From positions 62,001 through 126,000 of the forward strand of contig JANYLK010000218.1 of assembly GCA_025357875.1 (NCBI GenBank): a stretch of 64,000 nucleotides of DNA, in the 5' to 3' direction. This DNA is from Granulicella sp. (lineage in GTDB: Bacteria > Acidobacteriota > Terriglobia > Terriglobales > Acidobacteriaceae). A program made the translations under genes and the position numbers. Position 1 is the first letter of the stretch; each line of letters opens with the position of its first letter. Under the pieces are notes generated by a model. That model saw only the letters and a program-made list of their open reading frames with translations. It was not told the origin of the DNA and searched no databases. Positions 8,570-17,134 of this stretch are shown here, one piece after another.

Positions 8570-10111
8570 ATGGATACGCATCTTCTGTTTGGGAATGCAA
8601 TTGATACTGAAACGCCAATGCTTGCAGTTTTTGCAGTCGACATCGCAGCCGCAAAAAATGAGAAGCCGCAACCGGTTCTCCTGACCTCACTGAACAATAT
8701 TCAGGATGCGGCAAGACGATTGATCGAGTCGGGCGAGTTCAGTGCCACGCTGGGCGAGGTCGTCATACTGCATGGGCCGACAGGATTGAAAGCGGAACGA
8801 CTGCTGCTGGTCGGATTGGGCAAGGCCAAGGACTTCTCTCTTGACCGAGTGCGAAAGGGCGCGGGGACTGCAGTACGGGCGGCGAAACCGCGATCGGTTC
8901 GCAAATTGGCGATCACCTTTCCTGATGCTGTCGCACTTTCCGACTTGAAGTTGAAAGAACTCTCACCCATGCTGACAGTTCGCGCGATGGTCGAAAGCGC
9001 CGAGTTGGCGCAGATGGATTGGGACAATTACCGCAGTGATCGCAAGGATTGTTCCGTCGATTCACTGACGTTGGTCGTTACCGACACAAATGCGGCTTCC
9101 AAGGCCGAGGTGCAGCGCGGATTCGATGAAGGCTTGATTGTTGCCGCGGGGCAAAACTTTGCGCGATCACTGGTGAACGAGCCGGGGAATGTGCTGACCC
9201 CGACCGAGCTTGGGTTGCGAGCGAAGGCGATGTGCGACGCGGCTGCACTGAAGTGCGAAGTATATTCGTCAGAAAAAATACAGGACCTTAAAATGGAAGC
9301 CTTCTGGGCGGTCGCGAAGGGTTCGGCAGAACCTCCTGCGCTGATCGTTATGACCTACGAACCGGAGATCGCGCCCGCTGCTGGTGCACCCGTGATCGGA
9401 CTGGTTGGTAAAGGCATTACGTTTGACACTGGCGGCATATCAATCAAGCCAGCAGACGGTATGGAGAAGATGAAGTACGACATGGCGGGCGCCGCAACGA
9501 TGATTGGTGCGATGCATGCCATTGCTCGGCTGAAGCCCGCAGTGAAAGTGATTGGCGTGGTGTGCTCGGCGGAAAACATGCCGGACGGACGCGCGTTCAA
9601 GCCGGGCGACATTATTACGGCAATGTCGGGAACGACGATTGAGATTATCAACACCGACGCGGAAGGCAGGCTGGTGCTCGCTGATGGTCTGCATTATGCG
9701 AAGACGCTGGGTTGTACGCACCTGATCGATGCGGCTACTCTGACGGGAGCGTGCGTGGTTGCGCTTGGCGTGCTGAATGTAGGGCTGTTCTCGAATGACG
9801 AGGCGACCTGTGCGAAATTCGAGAGTGTGCTGACGATCTCAGGCGAGAAGTACTGGCGACTTCCCTGCACCGACGACTATCGCGATCACATCAAGAGCGA
9901 GATCGCAGACATTATGAACACGGGCAAGAACCGCTGGGGCGGAGCAACATCTGCAGCAATGTTCTTGAAAGAATTTGCCGGTGAGACGCCTTGGGTACAT
10001 CTCGACATTGCGGGTTGCGCGTGGGACGAGGAGAAGAAGCCCTGGATTGCTTATGGCCCAAGCGGCGTTGCCGTTCGTTCGATCGTGGAGTGGGTGCGCA
10101 GCTACTCGTAA
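8570..10111 (+). CDS. pepA: Leucyl aminopeptidase (M17, cytosol aminopeptidase)
   Basis: ATG 8570 (MDTHLLFG) gives 513 residues, typical for PepA; GTG 8537 in frame would add 11 residues and is less likely. The catalytic C-terminal domain carries the two-zinc centre: Lys and Asp in VGKGITFDTGG, Asp in KYDMAGAA, and Asp/Glu in the NTDAEGRL signature. The N-terminal macrodomain-like half is divergent, as usual. The hexameric enzyme removes N-terminal residues, preferring Leu. It is 63 bp downstream of the FAD/Fe-S gene and 68 bp upstream of argS, so co-transcription is possible. Confidence 0.94.
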   Translation: MDTHLLFGNAIDTETPMLAVFAVDIAAAKNEKPQPVLLTSLNNIQDAARRLIESGEFSATLGEVVILHGPTGLKAERLLLVGLGKAKDFSLDRVRKGAGTAVRAAKPRSVRKLAITFPDAVALSDLKLKELSPMLTVRAMVESAELAQMDWDNYRSDRKDCSVDSLTLVVTDTNAASKAEVQRGFDEGLIVAAGQNFARSLVNEPGNVLTPTELGLRAKAMCDAAALKCEVYSSEKIQDLKMEAFWAVAKGSAEPPALIVMTYEPEIAPAAGAPVIGLVGKGITFDTGGISIKPADGMEKMKYDMAGAATMIGAMHAIARLKPAVKVIGVVCSAENMPDGRAFKPGDIITAMSGTTIEIINTDAEGRLVLADGLHYAKTLGCTHLIDAATLTGACVVALGVLNVGLFSNDEATCAKFESVLTISGEKYWRLPCTDDYRDHIKSEIADIMNTGKNRWGGATSAAMFLKEFAGETPWVHLDIAGCAWDEEKKPWIAYGPSGVAVRSIVEWVRSYS

Positions 10112-10179
10112 GGTCAGTGACCGGACGTTTTGCTGGCGAAGCACGTAGGACAAATTAGAGCTAGTAGACTTGAGTACGC

Positions 10180-12222
10180 ATGTATCGCACAATTCAACTC
10201 TCCCTCCAGGCGCGCATTCAGGCCATTCTGCTTGCAAAATATGAGATTGCTCTCACGCAATTCGCGGTTGAGCAGCCGCCGAACATTGCCCTCGGCGAAC
10301 TCGCCCTTCCAGTCGCGTTTGAGCTGGCGAAACGGCTGCGAAAAGCGCCGCGCGCCATCGCAACCGAACTAGCGGCGGAACTGAACGCGACCCTCGATCA
10401 GCTTCCAGGCGTGGCTTCGATCGAGGTTGCCGGGGCGGGCTACCTGAACATTCGGCTCGACCGCGTTGCCGCAGTCCGAGCGATTGCAGCGGACCGACAC
10501 GCCGATATCGGGGGTCCCGGATTTCGGCTGGTTGAGCACACCAGCATCAATCCCAACAAGGCAGCGCACATCGGGCACCTGCGCAACGCGATCCTCGGCG
10601 ACACGTTCCAGCGGCTTCTACGTCCTGACGATTACAAGCGCGGTTACCAGGTGGGCGTCCAGAACTACATCGACAATACGGGCGTCCAGGTGGCCGACGT
10701 GGTTGTCGGACTGGTTCACCTTGAAGGCAAGACACTGGGCAGCACTCGCGAACTTCTTGCCAACCTCGTAGAGACTGGCCAACGCGTCGACTTCTATTGC
10801 TGGGACCTTTATGCCCGTGTCAGTCATTGGTACGCAGGCACTGGTCTTGATGACACTACCGCGCCTGCTCCAACTGAACTTGCGCGCCGCAAGCAGATTC
10901 GGCTGGACACACTCCACGCGCTCGAAGTCGGCAAGAACGATACGGCAGTCATTGCCGACCTGATCTCGACAGCCGTACTGCGCCGACACATTGAGACTAT
11001 GCAGCGCCTGTCGATTGAGTACGATTTCCTTCCACGCGAGAGCGAGATTCTCAGCTTGCATTTTTGGGACGCGGCGCGGACGCTGATGCTGGATCGCGGC
11101 GTTTTGTATCTCGAAACTGATGGCAAGAACAAAGGTTGCTACGTGATGCGCCGAGCCGGCAACGAGGCGCCTGGATCTGAGCAAGAAGAAGTCGGACCGG
11201 ATGAAGACGCCAAGGTGATCGTTCGCTCCAATGGCACCGTCACTTACGTTGGCAAGGACATTGCATATCATTTGTGGAAGTTCGGACTGCTGCCGGGCAA
11301 GGATTTTGGGTACGCGAAGTTCCATGAGTATCCGAGTCATACCTGCTGGATTTCAACCTCCGCTGCGAGCAATTCTGCTGCTCCTACTTTCGGACGGGCG
11401 GATGCAATTTACAACGTCATCGACTCGCGCCAGAACGATCCGCAGAACAACGTGATTGCTGCATTGCGCGGTATGAACTTCACCGATGCCGCCGACCATT
11501 ACACCCATTTCAGCTATGAGATGGTGGCGATGACTCCTCGTTGCGCTGTTGATCTCGGCTATACGCTGTCTGACGAGGACAAGCTGCGGCCATTTATCGA
11601 AGTCAGCGGGCGCAAGGGCTACGGGGTGAAGGCCGACGACTTGCTCGACAAGCTGACTGCGGCTGCTCAGGCCGAGGTTGATTCGCGGCATCCGGAACTC
11701 AGCGAGGCAGAGCGCAAAGCGATTGCGATTCAGATCGCTGTTGGGGCGTTACGCTACTTTATGCTTCGGTTCACGCGGAATACGGTAATTGCGTTCGACT
11801 TCAAGGACGCGCTCAGCTTCGAGGGGGAGACTGGGCCATACATTCAATACGCTATCGTTCGCGCGGCCAACATCTTCCGTAAAGCAGGAACGACGGGGGA
11901 AGCCGCACTCGCTGCGGTCGCTGACCTCGATCTAGCCGCGCTCAATAGCGACGATGGCACCAGCCTGTGGCAGACCTGGCTGCTCGCATCGAGGCTGACA
12001 GTGCTCATCGAACAGGCGATCTCGACTGCGGAGCCTGCTTATCTGGCGCGCTACGCGTTCCAGCTTGCCCAGCAGTTCAACAACTTCTACCACCGCCACC
12101 ACATCCTGAACGAAACTGACCCGACTCGCCGTACGCTGCTGCTGGCTACCGCTGCTGTGGCTTGGCGCGAGATGGTGCGAGCGCTTGGGTACCTCGGCAT
12201 CGAAGCTCCGCCGGTGATGTAG
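10180..12222 (+). CDS. argS: Arginyl-tRNA synthetase
   Basis: Class I synthetase of 680 residues, longer than the roughly 580 of E. coli. The N-terminal Add-1 domain is residues 1-110. The HIGH motif appears as NPNKAAHIGHLRNA. The KMSKS loop is replaced by VSGRKGYGVKADDLL, as in many bacterial ArgRS that lack the canonical Lys. The middle contains RSNGTVTYVGKDIAYHLWKFGLL, typical of ArgRS, then a domain with YNVIDSRQ. The DALR anticodon-binding domain is at the end (FQLAQQFNNFYHRHHIL). It charges tRNA-Arg in the cytoplasm. Confidence 0.95.
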   Translation: MYRTIQLSLQARIQAILLAKYEIALTQFAVEQPPNIALGELALPVAFELAKRLRKAPRAIATELAAELNATLDQLPGVASIEVAGAGYLNIRLDRVAAVRAIAADRHADIGGPGFRLVEHTSINPNKAAHIGHLRNAILGDTFQRLLRPDDYKRGYQVGVQNYIDNTGVQVADVVVGLVHLEGKTLGSTRELLANLVETGQRVDFYCWDLYARVSHWYAGTGLDDTTAPAPTELARRKQIRLDTLHALEVGKNDTAVIADLISTAVLRRHIETMQRLSIEYDFLPRESEILSLHFWDAARTLMLDRGVLYLETDGKNKGCYVMRRAGNEAPGSEQEEVGPDEDAKVIVRSNGTVTYVGKDIAYHLWKFGLLPGKDFGYAKFHEYPSHTCWISTSAASNSAAPTFGRADAIYNVIDSRQNDPQNNVIAALRGMNFTDAADHYTHFSYEMVAMTPRCAVDLGYTLSDEDKLRPFIEVSGRKGYGVKADDLLDKLTAAAQAEVDSRHPELSEAERKAIAIQIAVGALRYFMLRFTRNTVIAFDFKDALSFEGETGPYIQYAIVRAANIFRKAGTTGEAALAAVADLDLAALNSDDGTSLWQTWLLASRLTVLIEQAISTAEPAYLARYAFQLAQQFNNFYHRHHILNETDPTRRTLLLATAAVAWREMVRALGYLGIEAPPVM

Positions 12223-12332
12223 GGGACCCCTCCCCCATGGTCCATCTTGGCGGTAAAGTTTGTCGTTTGAGCGGGATAGCGAATGGCGATGTCTGTAAAG
12301 TATTCCTTCCAGGAGAGTTAGCGCTAAATTCC

Positions 12333-12660
12333 TCATTCTCTTGGGGCTTTGCTGAAGTATGTGCCGGCGGTTTGGAGGGAGAAGAGCATTTTGCCAGCCT
12401 TGGCGGCGGGGATTCGGTTGCTCACGAGCCCGTGGAGAACCATCGAAGGCGCTTGCTGGATGGAGCGGGCGTAGCGTAGGGGATACATTGGGTGTTCGGT
12501 GAGGGCCGGAGTGCAGCCAATGTTGCGGGTGCGGCCTAGCTTCTTGTGGAATTGGTTATAGGCGCTGGAGCCGGAGGCTGGGGAGCGGCAGAGGAGGCCG
12601 TTGGCTTTGGTGTGGCGGCAGATCGGATAGTCGAAGGTTCTGAGTTTTATGAGGGCCTTT
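12333..12660 (-). pseudogene. Decayed copy of a small cysteine-motif protein common in acidobacteria
   Basis: On the minus strand an open frame ends at TGA 12333-12335. It reads CRHTKANGLLCRSPA...YNQFHKKLG, then PLRYARSIQQAPSMVLHGLVSNRIPAAKAGKMLFSLQTAG. From memory this is the pattern of a multi-copy acidobacterial family: a CRxxxxNGxxCxxPAL...CYFHxR zinc-like motif followed by 'PLEDxxSIQxAxxxVxxALxxxxIDxxRAGLLLYGLQxAS'. Here the third Cys is lost (NQFH for CYFH), the spacer is shortened, and no ATG, GTG or TTG with a ribosome site precedes the motif. It therefore looks like a pseudogene. The family assignment needs a database search. Confidence 0.5.
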
Positions 12661-12676
12661 CGTGGATTAAATAGAG

Positions 12677-12722
12677 AGGCCGCAAGCGCTGCCCCTTGCG
12701 GGGTGGCTTGCGGCCTTTCTTT
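12677..12722 (+). terminator. Rho-independent terminator
   Basis: An 11-bp perfect stem, AGGCCGCAAGC (12677-12687) with GCTTGCGGCCT (12706-12716), is followed by TTCTTT. The loop itself contains CCCC/GGGG and can extend the helix. It lies 455 bp downstream of argS, with no plus-strand gene in between, so it may end argS read-through transcripts. Confidence 0.75.
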
Positions 12723-12916
12723 GCCTGATTGACTACTTCAATGATATGGGATTGACCATAACTGTTACGCCAACTATTTGTGGTGATAAAACGCTCGTGG
12801 ATGCTGGGGATTAAGAGTTTTGCACCGTTTTGGGGGCTTGACAGGAATTTGGAGCGTTGGGCGTTTGCGTTGGCAGGCGTGCGGGATTGGGGCTATGTGC
12901 CGGGCCTTCAGCCCTC

Positions 12917-13027
12917 GCATCTTGTCACGGCGCTTAGCTAGGCCTTTGGCTTCGGATTTTTCACTGCGCTTACCCAGGCCTTCGGCTTTCGGATCTTGTC
13001 ACTGCGCTTACCTAGGGCTTGTATATA
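12917..13027. repeat. Three tandem 37-bp units
   Basis: Units begin at 12917, 12954 and 12991. All share GGATCTTGTCACTGCGCTTA followed by an A/CCTAGGCCTT-like tail, with a few substitutions per copy; the third unit diverges after 13016. No spacers and no ORF of merit. It opens the repeat island of 12900-13440. Confidence 0.7.
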
Positions 13028-13054
13028 GCGGGGCGTCAGCCCTTGCGGCAACGG

Positions 13055-13098
13055 CAAGGGCGAAATGCGGGGATCCTTCGCTACGCTCAGGATGACAA
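13055..13098. repeat. Dispersed 44-bp repeat, copy 1
   Basis: Consensus over the copies in this window starts CAAGGGCGAAATGC and continues GATTCTTCGCTGCGCTCAG to end in AATGACAA. The others are at 57373-57416, 59302-59345 and 59925-59968, all in the same orientation. A shortened relative (about 13108-13141) follows directly and merges into the 25-bp array. Confidence 0.75.
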
Positions 13099-13128
13099 GC
13101 AAAGAAGAAGCAGATTCCTTCGCTCCGC

Positions 13129-13405
13129 TGCGGAATGACAAACGGCACTGGGTTGGGACTGACAAACGGCACGGCCTTGCGGGATGACAACAACATTGGG
13201 TTGGGGACTGACAAACAATATTGGCTTGGGGACTGACGACCAACATTGTTGCGGGATAATAAACAACATTGGCTTGCGGAAAGACAAACGACATTGCCCC
13301 TGCGAGATGACAAACAACGCTGGGTTGGGGATGACAACCAACAGTGGGTTGCGGAATGAACAATATCCGCTGCGGAAGGAAATGACAAATAGACAGGCGA
13401 GGGTA
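13129..13405. repeat. Degenerate tandem array of about eleven 23-26-bp units
   Basis: Units follow the pattern TTGCGGGATGACAAACAACA plus TTGGG, varying by several bases and by small indels. The first unit is continuous with the 3' tail (GGAATGACAAA) of the preceding dispersed-repeat copy, so the array may have grown from it. The whole region 12723-13632 contains no convincing gene; short ORFs through the repeats only reflect their period. Confidence 0.7.
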
Positions 13406-13632
13406 GCTGCGACATACGAGATCCTGGCTGCGCCGGAATGACGATCGTGTGGGTGGGGACGATTTTTCAATAAACCAGACTTGTTATCGTTTTGCGGCAT
13501 CCTACCCGAAAACGATCCTCGGTCTTCGGCCCGAATTGGAGTTGGAAAGACCTAAAACGCTCGGATTGTTAGGGTGGGCTGTTGAATGAAGCAATGTGGT
13601 CGATACATGACTTGAGGTAGGGGGGCGAGTTG

Positions 13633-14784
13633 GTGACGCGGAATTTAGCTGGCTTCAGTTGGGTTGTGTTTTTTGGAACCGTTGTGATGCTTGGAGTGGG
13701 AGTCTTGCGGGTTGTTACCCAGACAATCCATTATGTAAAGCCGCCTGACGCGAAGGCCGGCGAGGTGATCTACAAGACGGGGTGCATTGCCTGCCATGGG
13801 GAGAAGGGCGAGGGTGCTCCGGAATCGATGACGGTGTTTGAACGCAGGTACACGTTTCCTGAGATGTCGCGTTGCGACCAAACCACTCCCGAGCCGAATT
13901 CCGCTTATAAGACAGTCATCCTTCACGGTGGCCCGGAGCGGGCATTTTCGCCTATTATGCCGGCGTTTGGGCAGCTACTTACCGATCAGCAGGTCGATGA
14001 CGTGGTCGCGTATATCCGCACTCTTTGCGACAACAAGCACCACTTTCCAAGGGGAGAATTGAACCTGCCCCGGGCGCTCATCACCGAGAAGGCATTCCCC
14101 GAGAACGAGGTGGTTGTTTCGACGGCGATGGCCGCAAAGGGAGCGCCGAATTTTACCAGCGACATCATTCGCGAGCAGACGTTTGGAGGCAAGTACCAGA
14201 TTGAGACCGACGTGCCAGTTAACTATGCGGACCGCGATCATAACTGGACGGCGGGGGTGGGGGACATCTCAATTGGTCTGAAGCGGGAGTTGTTCTCGAG
14301 TTTGCAGAAGGGCTCGATTCTTAGTGTGCAGGGCGGCGTCATTGTTCCGAGCGGAGACGTGAAGCGGGGGTTCGGTAAAGGCACGACCACATTTGAGCCG
14401 TTTGCTGCATACGACCAACTCTTCAAGCAGAATACATGGCTGCAGTTCCAGGTGGGTGCGGACCTGCCGGTGAATACGGACAAGAGTCCTCGGAGTATGT
14501 ACTGGAGGACGGCGCTGGGCCAGTCGCTGGCGCGGGATCATGCGCTGGGCAGGCTGTTTTCACCGATGGTGGAATTTGTGGCGGCACGGGATTTTGCTCC
14601 GGACGCTCGCGTGGACTACGACGTAGTTCCGCAGATGCAGGTAACGATCAGTAAGCGGCAGCATGTACGCGGTGACATCGGAGTGAGAAAGCCGTTTACG
14701 GACACGGCTGGACGAGATACGCAGGTGGTGTTCTACGTGCTTTGGGACTGGGCGGACGGGAAGCTTTGGGATGGGTGGCGATGA
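13633..14784 (+). CDS. c-type cytochrome fused to an outer-membrane-type beta-barrel domain
   Basis: GTG 13633 has AGGGGGG 7 nt upstream (TTG 13630 is the alternative); 383 residues. An N-terminal hydrophobic segment (SWVVFFGTVVMLGVGVL) is a signal anchor or leader. Residues about 40-140 are a class I cytochrome c with heme motif CIACH and an axial Met likely in SPIMPAFGQLL. From about 165 the sequence turns into alternating beta-strands (TAGVGDISIGLKREL, GSILSVQGGVIVP, WLQFQVGADLP) ending in an aromatic strand, like the 'MetA/transporter' beta-barrel family. The gene overlaps the next cytochrome by ATGA. Electron transfer at or through the outer membrane is an inference. Confidence 0.75.
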   Translation: MTRNLAGFSWVVFFGTVVMLGVGVLRVVTQTIHYVKPPDAKAGEVIYKTGCIACHGEKGEGAPESMTVFERRYTFPEMSRCDQTTPEPNSAYKTVILHGGPERAFSPIMPAFGQLLTDQQVDDVVAYIRTLCDNKHHFPRGELNLPRALITEKAFPENEVVVSTAMAAKGAPNFTSDIIREQTFGGKYQIETDVPVNYADRDHNWTAGVGDISIGLKRELFSSLQKGSILSVQGGVIVPSGDVKRGFGKGTTTFEPFAAYDQLFKQNTWLQFQVGADLPVNTDKSPRSMYWRTALGQSLARDHALGRLFSPMVEFVAARDFAPDARVDYDVVPQMQVTISKRQHVRGDIGVRKPFTDTAGRDTQVVFYVLWDWADGKLWDGWR

Positions 14785-16457
14785 TGCGAGCCGGTGCGAA
14801 GGTGACAGGGTGGATGGCAGTGGGGATTGCAACGGTCGGGATCGTGTTGGCGGCGTTTCCAAAGACGGTGCTGGGTAATTCTGATAAGCAGTCGGACAAG
14901 CCGTCATCGAAGGTAGATGAGCGGCGGGTGGAGGCGGAGTTTCGAACGTCCGACCGCTGCGTGGCGTGCCATAACGGGATGAAGGGCGAGAAGGGTGAGT
15001 CATTCAATATCGGCCTGGAGTGGCAGGCGAGCCTGATGGCAAACTCATCGCGCGACCCATACTGGCAAGCCAGCGTGCGGCGCGAGACGATGGACCATCC
15101 GGAGGCCACGGCCGAGGTGGAGGATGAGTGTTCCAGCTGCCACATACCGACGGAGCATCTGGCGAGCCGGGATGAGGGCCAGCTTTCGAAGGTATTTGTA
15201 CATTTGCCATTGCAGAAATTTCCCAAGGGCGAGCATGCGGCGGCCGATGGGGTGACCTGCTCGACCTGTCATCAGGCGGAGCAGGCAGGGCTGGGTACGC
15301 AGGCGACGTTCAACGGAAACCTCGCGATTGCCAGAGTGGCTACGGACGCGCTGCGACCGGAGTATGGACCATACGTGCCGGATGGAGCTCACCAGAAGGT
15401 GATGCAGTCGTCCGCACGCGGTTATGTGCCGGAACAGGGTGAACAGATTCGCGATGCCGGGCTGTGCGCAAGTTGCCACACACTTTATACAACGGCACGC
15501 GGGCCCGGGGGCCAGAAGGTAGGGGTATTGCCAGAGCAGATGCCATATAAGGAATGGCAGCACAGTACCTACTCCTTCAACGGCGAGACCTGCCAGACGT
15601 GTCACATGCCGGCGGTTGAGGGGAAGGTGCCGGTGACAGCTCTTTATGGACCGCTTCGGGATGGAGCGCGGCACCACGTGTTTGTGGGTGCGAATTTTGT
15701 GATGTCGCAGATGCTGTACACGCACCGTGACGACCTGGCGGTAGTTGCGCAAGAGGACGAGCTTACGGCGCAGGTGAAGCGGACGACTGATTTTCTACAG
15801 GCGAAGTCGGCTCGGGTGACTATTGATGGCGTGGAGCCGACTGCCAACGGCTTGGCGGTGAAGGTGACGGTGGCGAATCTGGGCGGGCACAAGCTGCCGA
15901 CAGCGTATCCGGCTCGGCGGGCGTGGCTGCACGTACTTGTGAAGGACGGCGATGGGGGCGTTGTGTTCGAATCAGGAGCGCTGCGACTCGATGGGTCGAT
16001 TGTGGGTAACGACAACGACGACGATCCTACGAAGTACGAGCCTTACTACCACGAGATTACAAAGCCGGACCAGGTGGAGATCTACGAGGCGATCATGGCG
16101 GACGTGCAGGGCAAGGTTACGACAGGATTGCTGGCTGGGGTGAAATTTATTAAGGATGATCGGCTGCTGCCGAGCGGATTCGATAAGGCGACAGCGGATG
16201 CGGATATCCATGTGGTCGGGGGCGCGGCGGAGGATGCGGCGTTTACGGATAAGGGGAGCACAGTGCGGTACGTGGTTCCGACGGGAGGCAAGACCGGGCC
16301 GTTCCACGTGGAGGCGGAGCTTTGGTATCAGCCCATTGCGTTCCGGTGGGCGCATAACCTGGCGCCTTACCGGGCTAGCGAGCCACAGCGGATGGTGAAG
16401 TACTTCGAAGAAATATCGCCGAAGTCGGGGGTGATGCTGGCCAAGGCTAGCCGATAG
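14781..16457 (+). CDS. Multiheme (five CxxCH) c-type cytochrome
   Basis: ATG 14781 overlaps the TGA of the upstream cytochrome (translational coupling); 558 residues. An N-terminal segment (MAVGIATVGIVLAAF) is a signal peptide or anchor. Five heme-binding motifs lie in the first half: CVACH, CSSCH, CSTCH, CASCH and CQTCH, a layout like cytochrome c554/hydroxylamine-oxidoreductase-related proteins. The second half (from about 310) has no heme motif and is beta-rich, with ANLGGHKLPTAYPARRAWLHV, which recurs in multiheme cytochromes of soil bacteria. It is probably periplasmic or surface-exposed and partners the upstream protein. Substrate is unknown. Confidence 0.83.
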   Translation: MMRAGAKVTGWMAVGIATVGIVLAAFPKTVLGNSDKQSDKPSSKVDERRVEAEFRTSDRCVACHNGMKGEKGESFNIGLEWQASLMANSSRDPYWQASVRRETMDHPEATAEVEDECSSCHIPTEHLASRDEGQLSKVFVHLPLQKFPKGEHAAADGVTCSTCHQAEQAGLGTQATFNGNLAIARVATDALRPEYGPYVPDGAHQKVMQSSARGYVPEQGEQIRDAGLCASCHTLYTTARGPGGQKVGVLPEQMPYKEWQHSTYSFNGETCQTCHMPAVEGKVPVTALYGPLRDGARHHVFVGANFVMSQMLYTHRDDLAVVAQEDELTAQVKRTTDFLQAKSARVTIDGVEPTANGLAVKVTVANLGGHKLPTAYPARRAWLHVLVKDGDGGVVFESGALRLDGSIVGNDNDDDPTKYEPYYHEITKPDQVEIYEAIMADVQGKVTTGLLAGVKFIKDDRLLPSGFDKATADADIHVVGGAAEDAAFTDKGSTVRYVVPTGGKTGPFHVEAELWYQPIAFRWAHNLAPYRASEPQRMVKYFEEISPKSGVMLAKASR

Positions 16458-16483
16458 GGTGAAGCGTGGGTTGGTGGGGCGAC

Positions 16484-16996
16484 TTAGCGTTTAAAGGAAA
16501 ATTTCTTGTGGGCGAAATAGCTGTAGCAGGCGATAGTGACTGAATTTACGATGCCGGCGAGAAAGGGCGCATAGGCGTGGGTGGGTGCGAAGCGCTGAAA
16601 GAGGTGGGTCGCCGTGGGCAGAATCACAAGACCCGTGGGAAAGCTGATGCTGTAGACGGCGAAGCATCGCAGCCACTCTTTAAGGTAATTCCCCTTGGTA
16701 CGAAATACGAAGTGCTTGTAGCAAAGAAACGCGACCGTAATGCTGACTGGGGTTGAGATTGCGAAGGCGATGTCTGCAATTAGCGGCTTCCCTCGGTTGG
16801 GAAAAAGGTGGCTGAACAGGATTACGAAACCCGAGTAGAGAGCTAATGAGAAGACCGTGTTGAAGGCGCCGACGAGCAGGAAACGAATGACCTCGCCGGA
16901 GGGCAGGACGCGGCGGATTGCAGCGAAGGGGCCATGGGCCTTGGGGTCGGGTGGGTCGCCGTCTGGGGTGAGGGGAGGGTTCTGGGGGAAGGTCAC
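16484..16996 (-). CDS. GtrA family membrane protein
   Basis: A 170-residue protein with four membrane helices and the GtrA pattern: RFLLVGAFNTVFSLALYSGFVILF in helix 1, a TPVSITVAFLCYKHFVFR end to helix 2, and NSVTIACYSYFAHKKFSFK at the C-terminus. GtrA-like proteins are thought to help move undecaprenyl-linked sugars across the membrane or to modify cell-surface polysaccharide. No glycosyltransferase is next to it. The start is GTG 16996 with a weak ribosome site. It converges with the pentaheme cytochrome, 26 bp between stops. Confidence 0.87.
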   Translation of the reverse strand: MTFPQNPPLTPDGDPPDPKAHGPFAAIRRVLPSGEVIRFLLVGAFNTVFSLALYSGFVILFSHLFPNRGKPLIADIAFAISTPVSITVAFLCYKHFVFRTKGNYLKEWLRCFAVYSISFPTGLVILPTATHLFQRFAPTHAYAPFLAGIVNSVTIACYSYFAHKKFSFKR

Positions 16997-17134
16997 TACA
17001 CGTATTCTAGCCGTGATTACGACTCAACCCAGGTTTCAAAATTGACACAAAGAGCATCCGGCGTCCTATATCCCACCCATCGCCTAAATTCGCGCTGGAT
17101 GGGTACTTGGAGCTTTGAGGCGCCTTGCGGCAAA

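Noticed and set aside
11550..11660. ArgRS inactivated because the KMSKS motif is missing
   Set aside because: Many functional bacterial ArgRS lack canonical KMSKS; the SGRKG loop and HIGH motif are intact.
12162..12479. 105-codon plus-strand ORF overlapping the argS end
   Set aside because: Overlaps argS out of frame, and the minus strand carries the better-supported decayed gene.
13129..13405. CRISPR-like array
   Set aside because: Units follow each other directly with no unique spacers, differ by many substitutions, and no cas gene is near.
13184..13441. 85-codon ORF through the repeat array
   Set aside because: It only reflects the period of the tandem repeat.
17075..17104. Hairpin ACCCATC/GATGGGT as terminator of the aminotransferase gene
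   Set aside because: No T-tract follows on the minus strand, and the loop is 16 nt; it could be chance.
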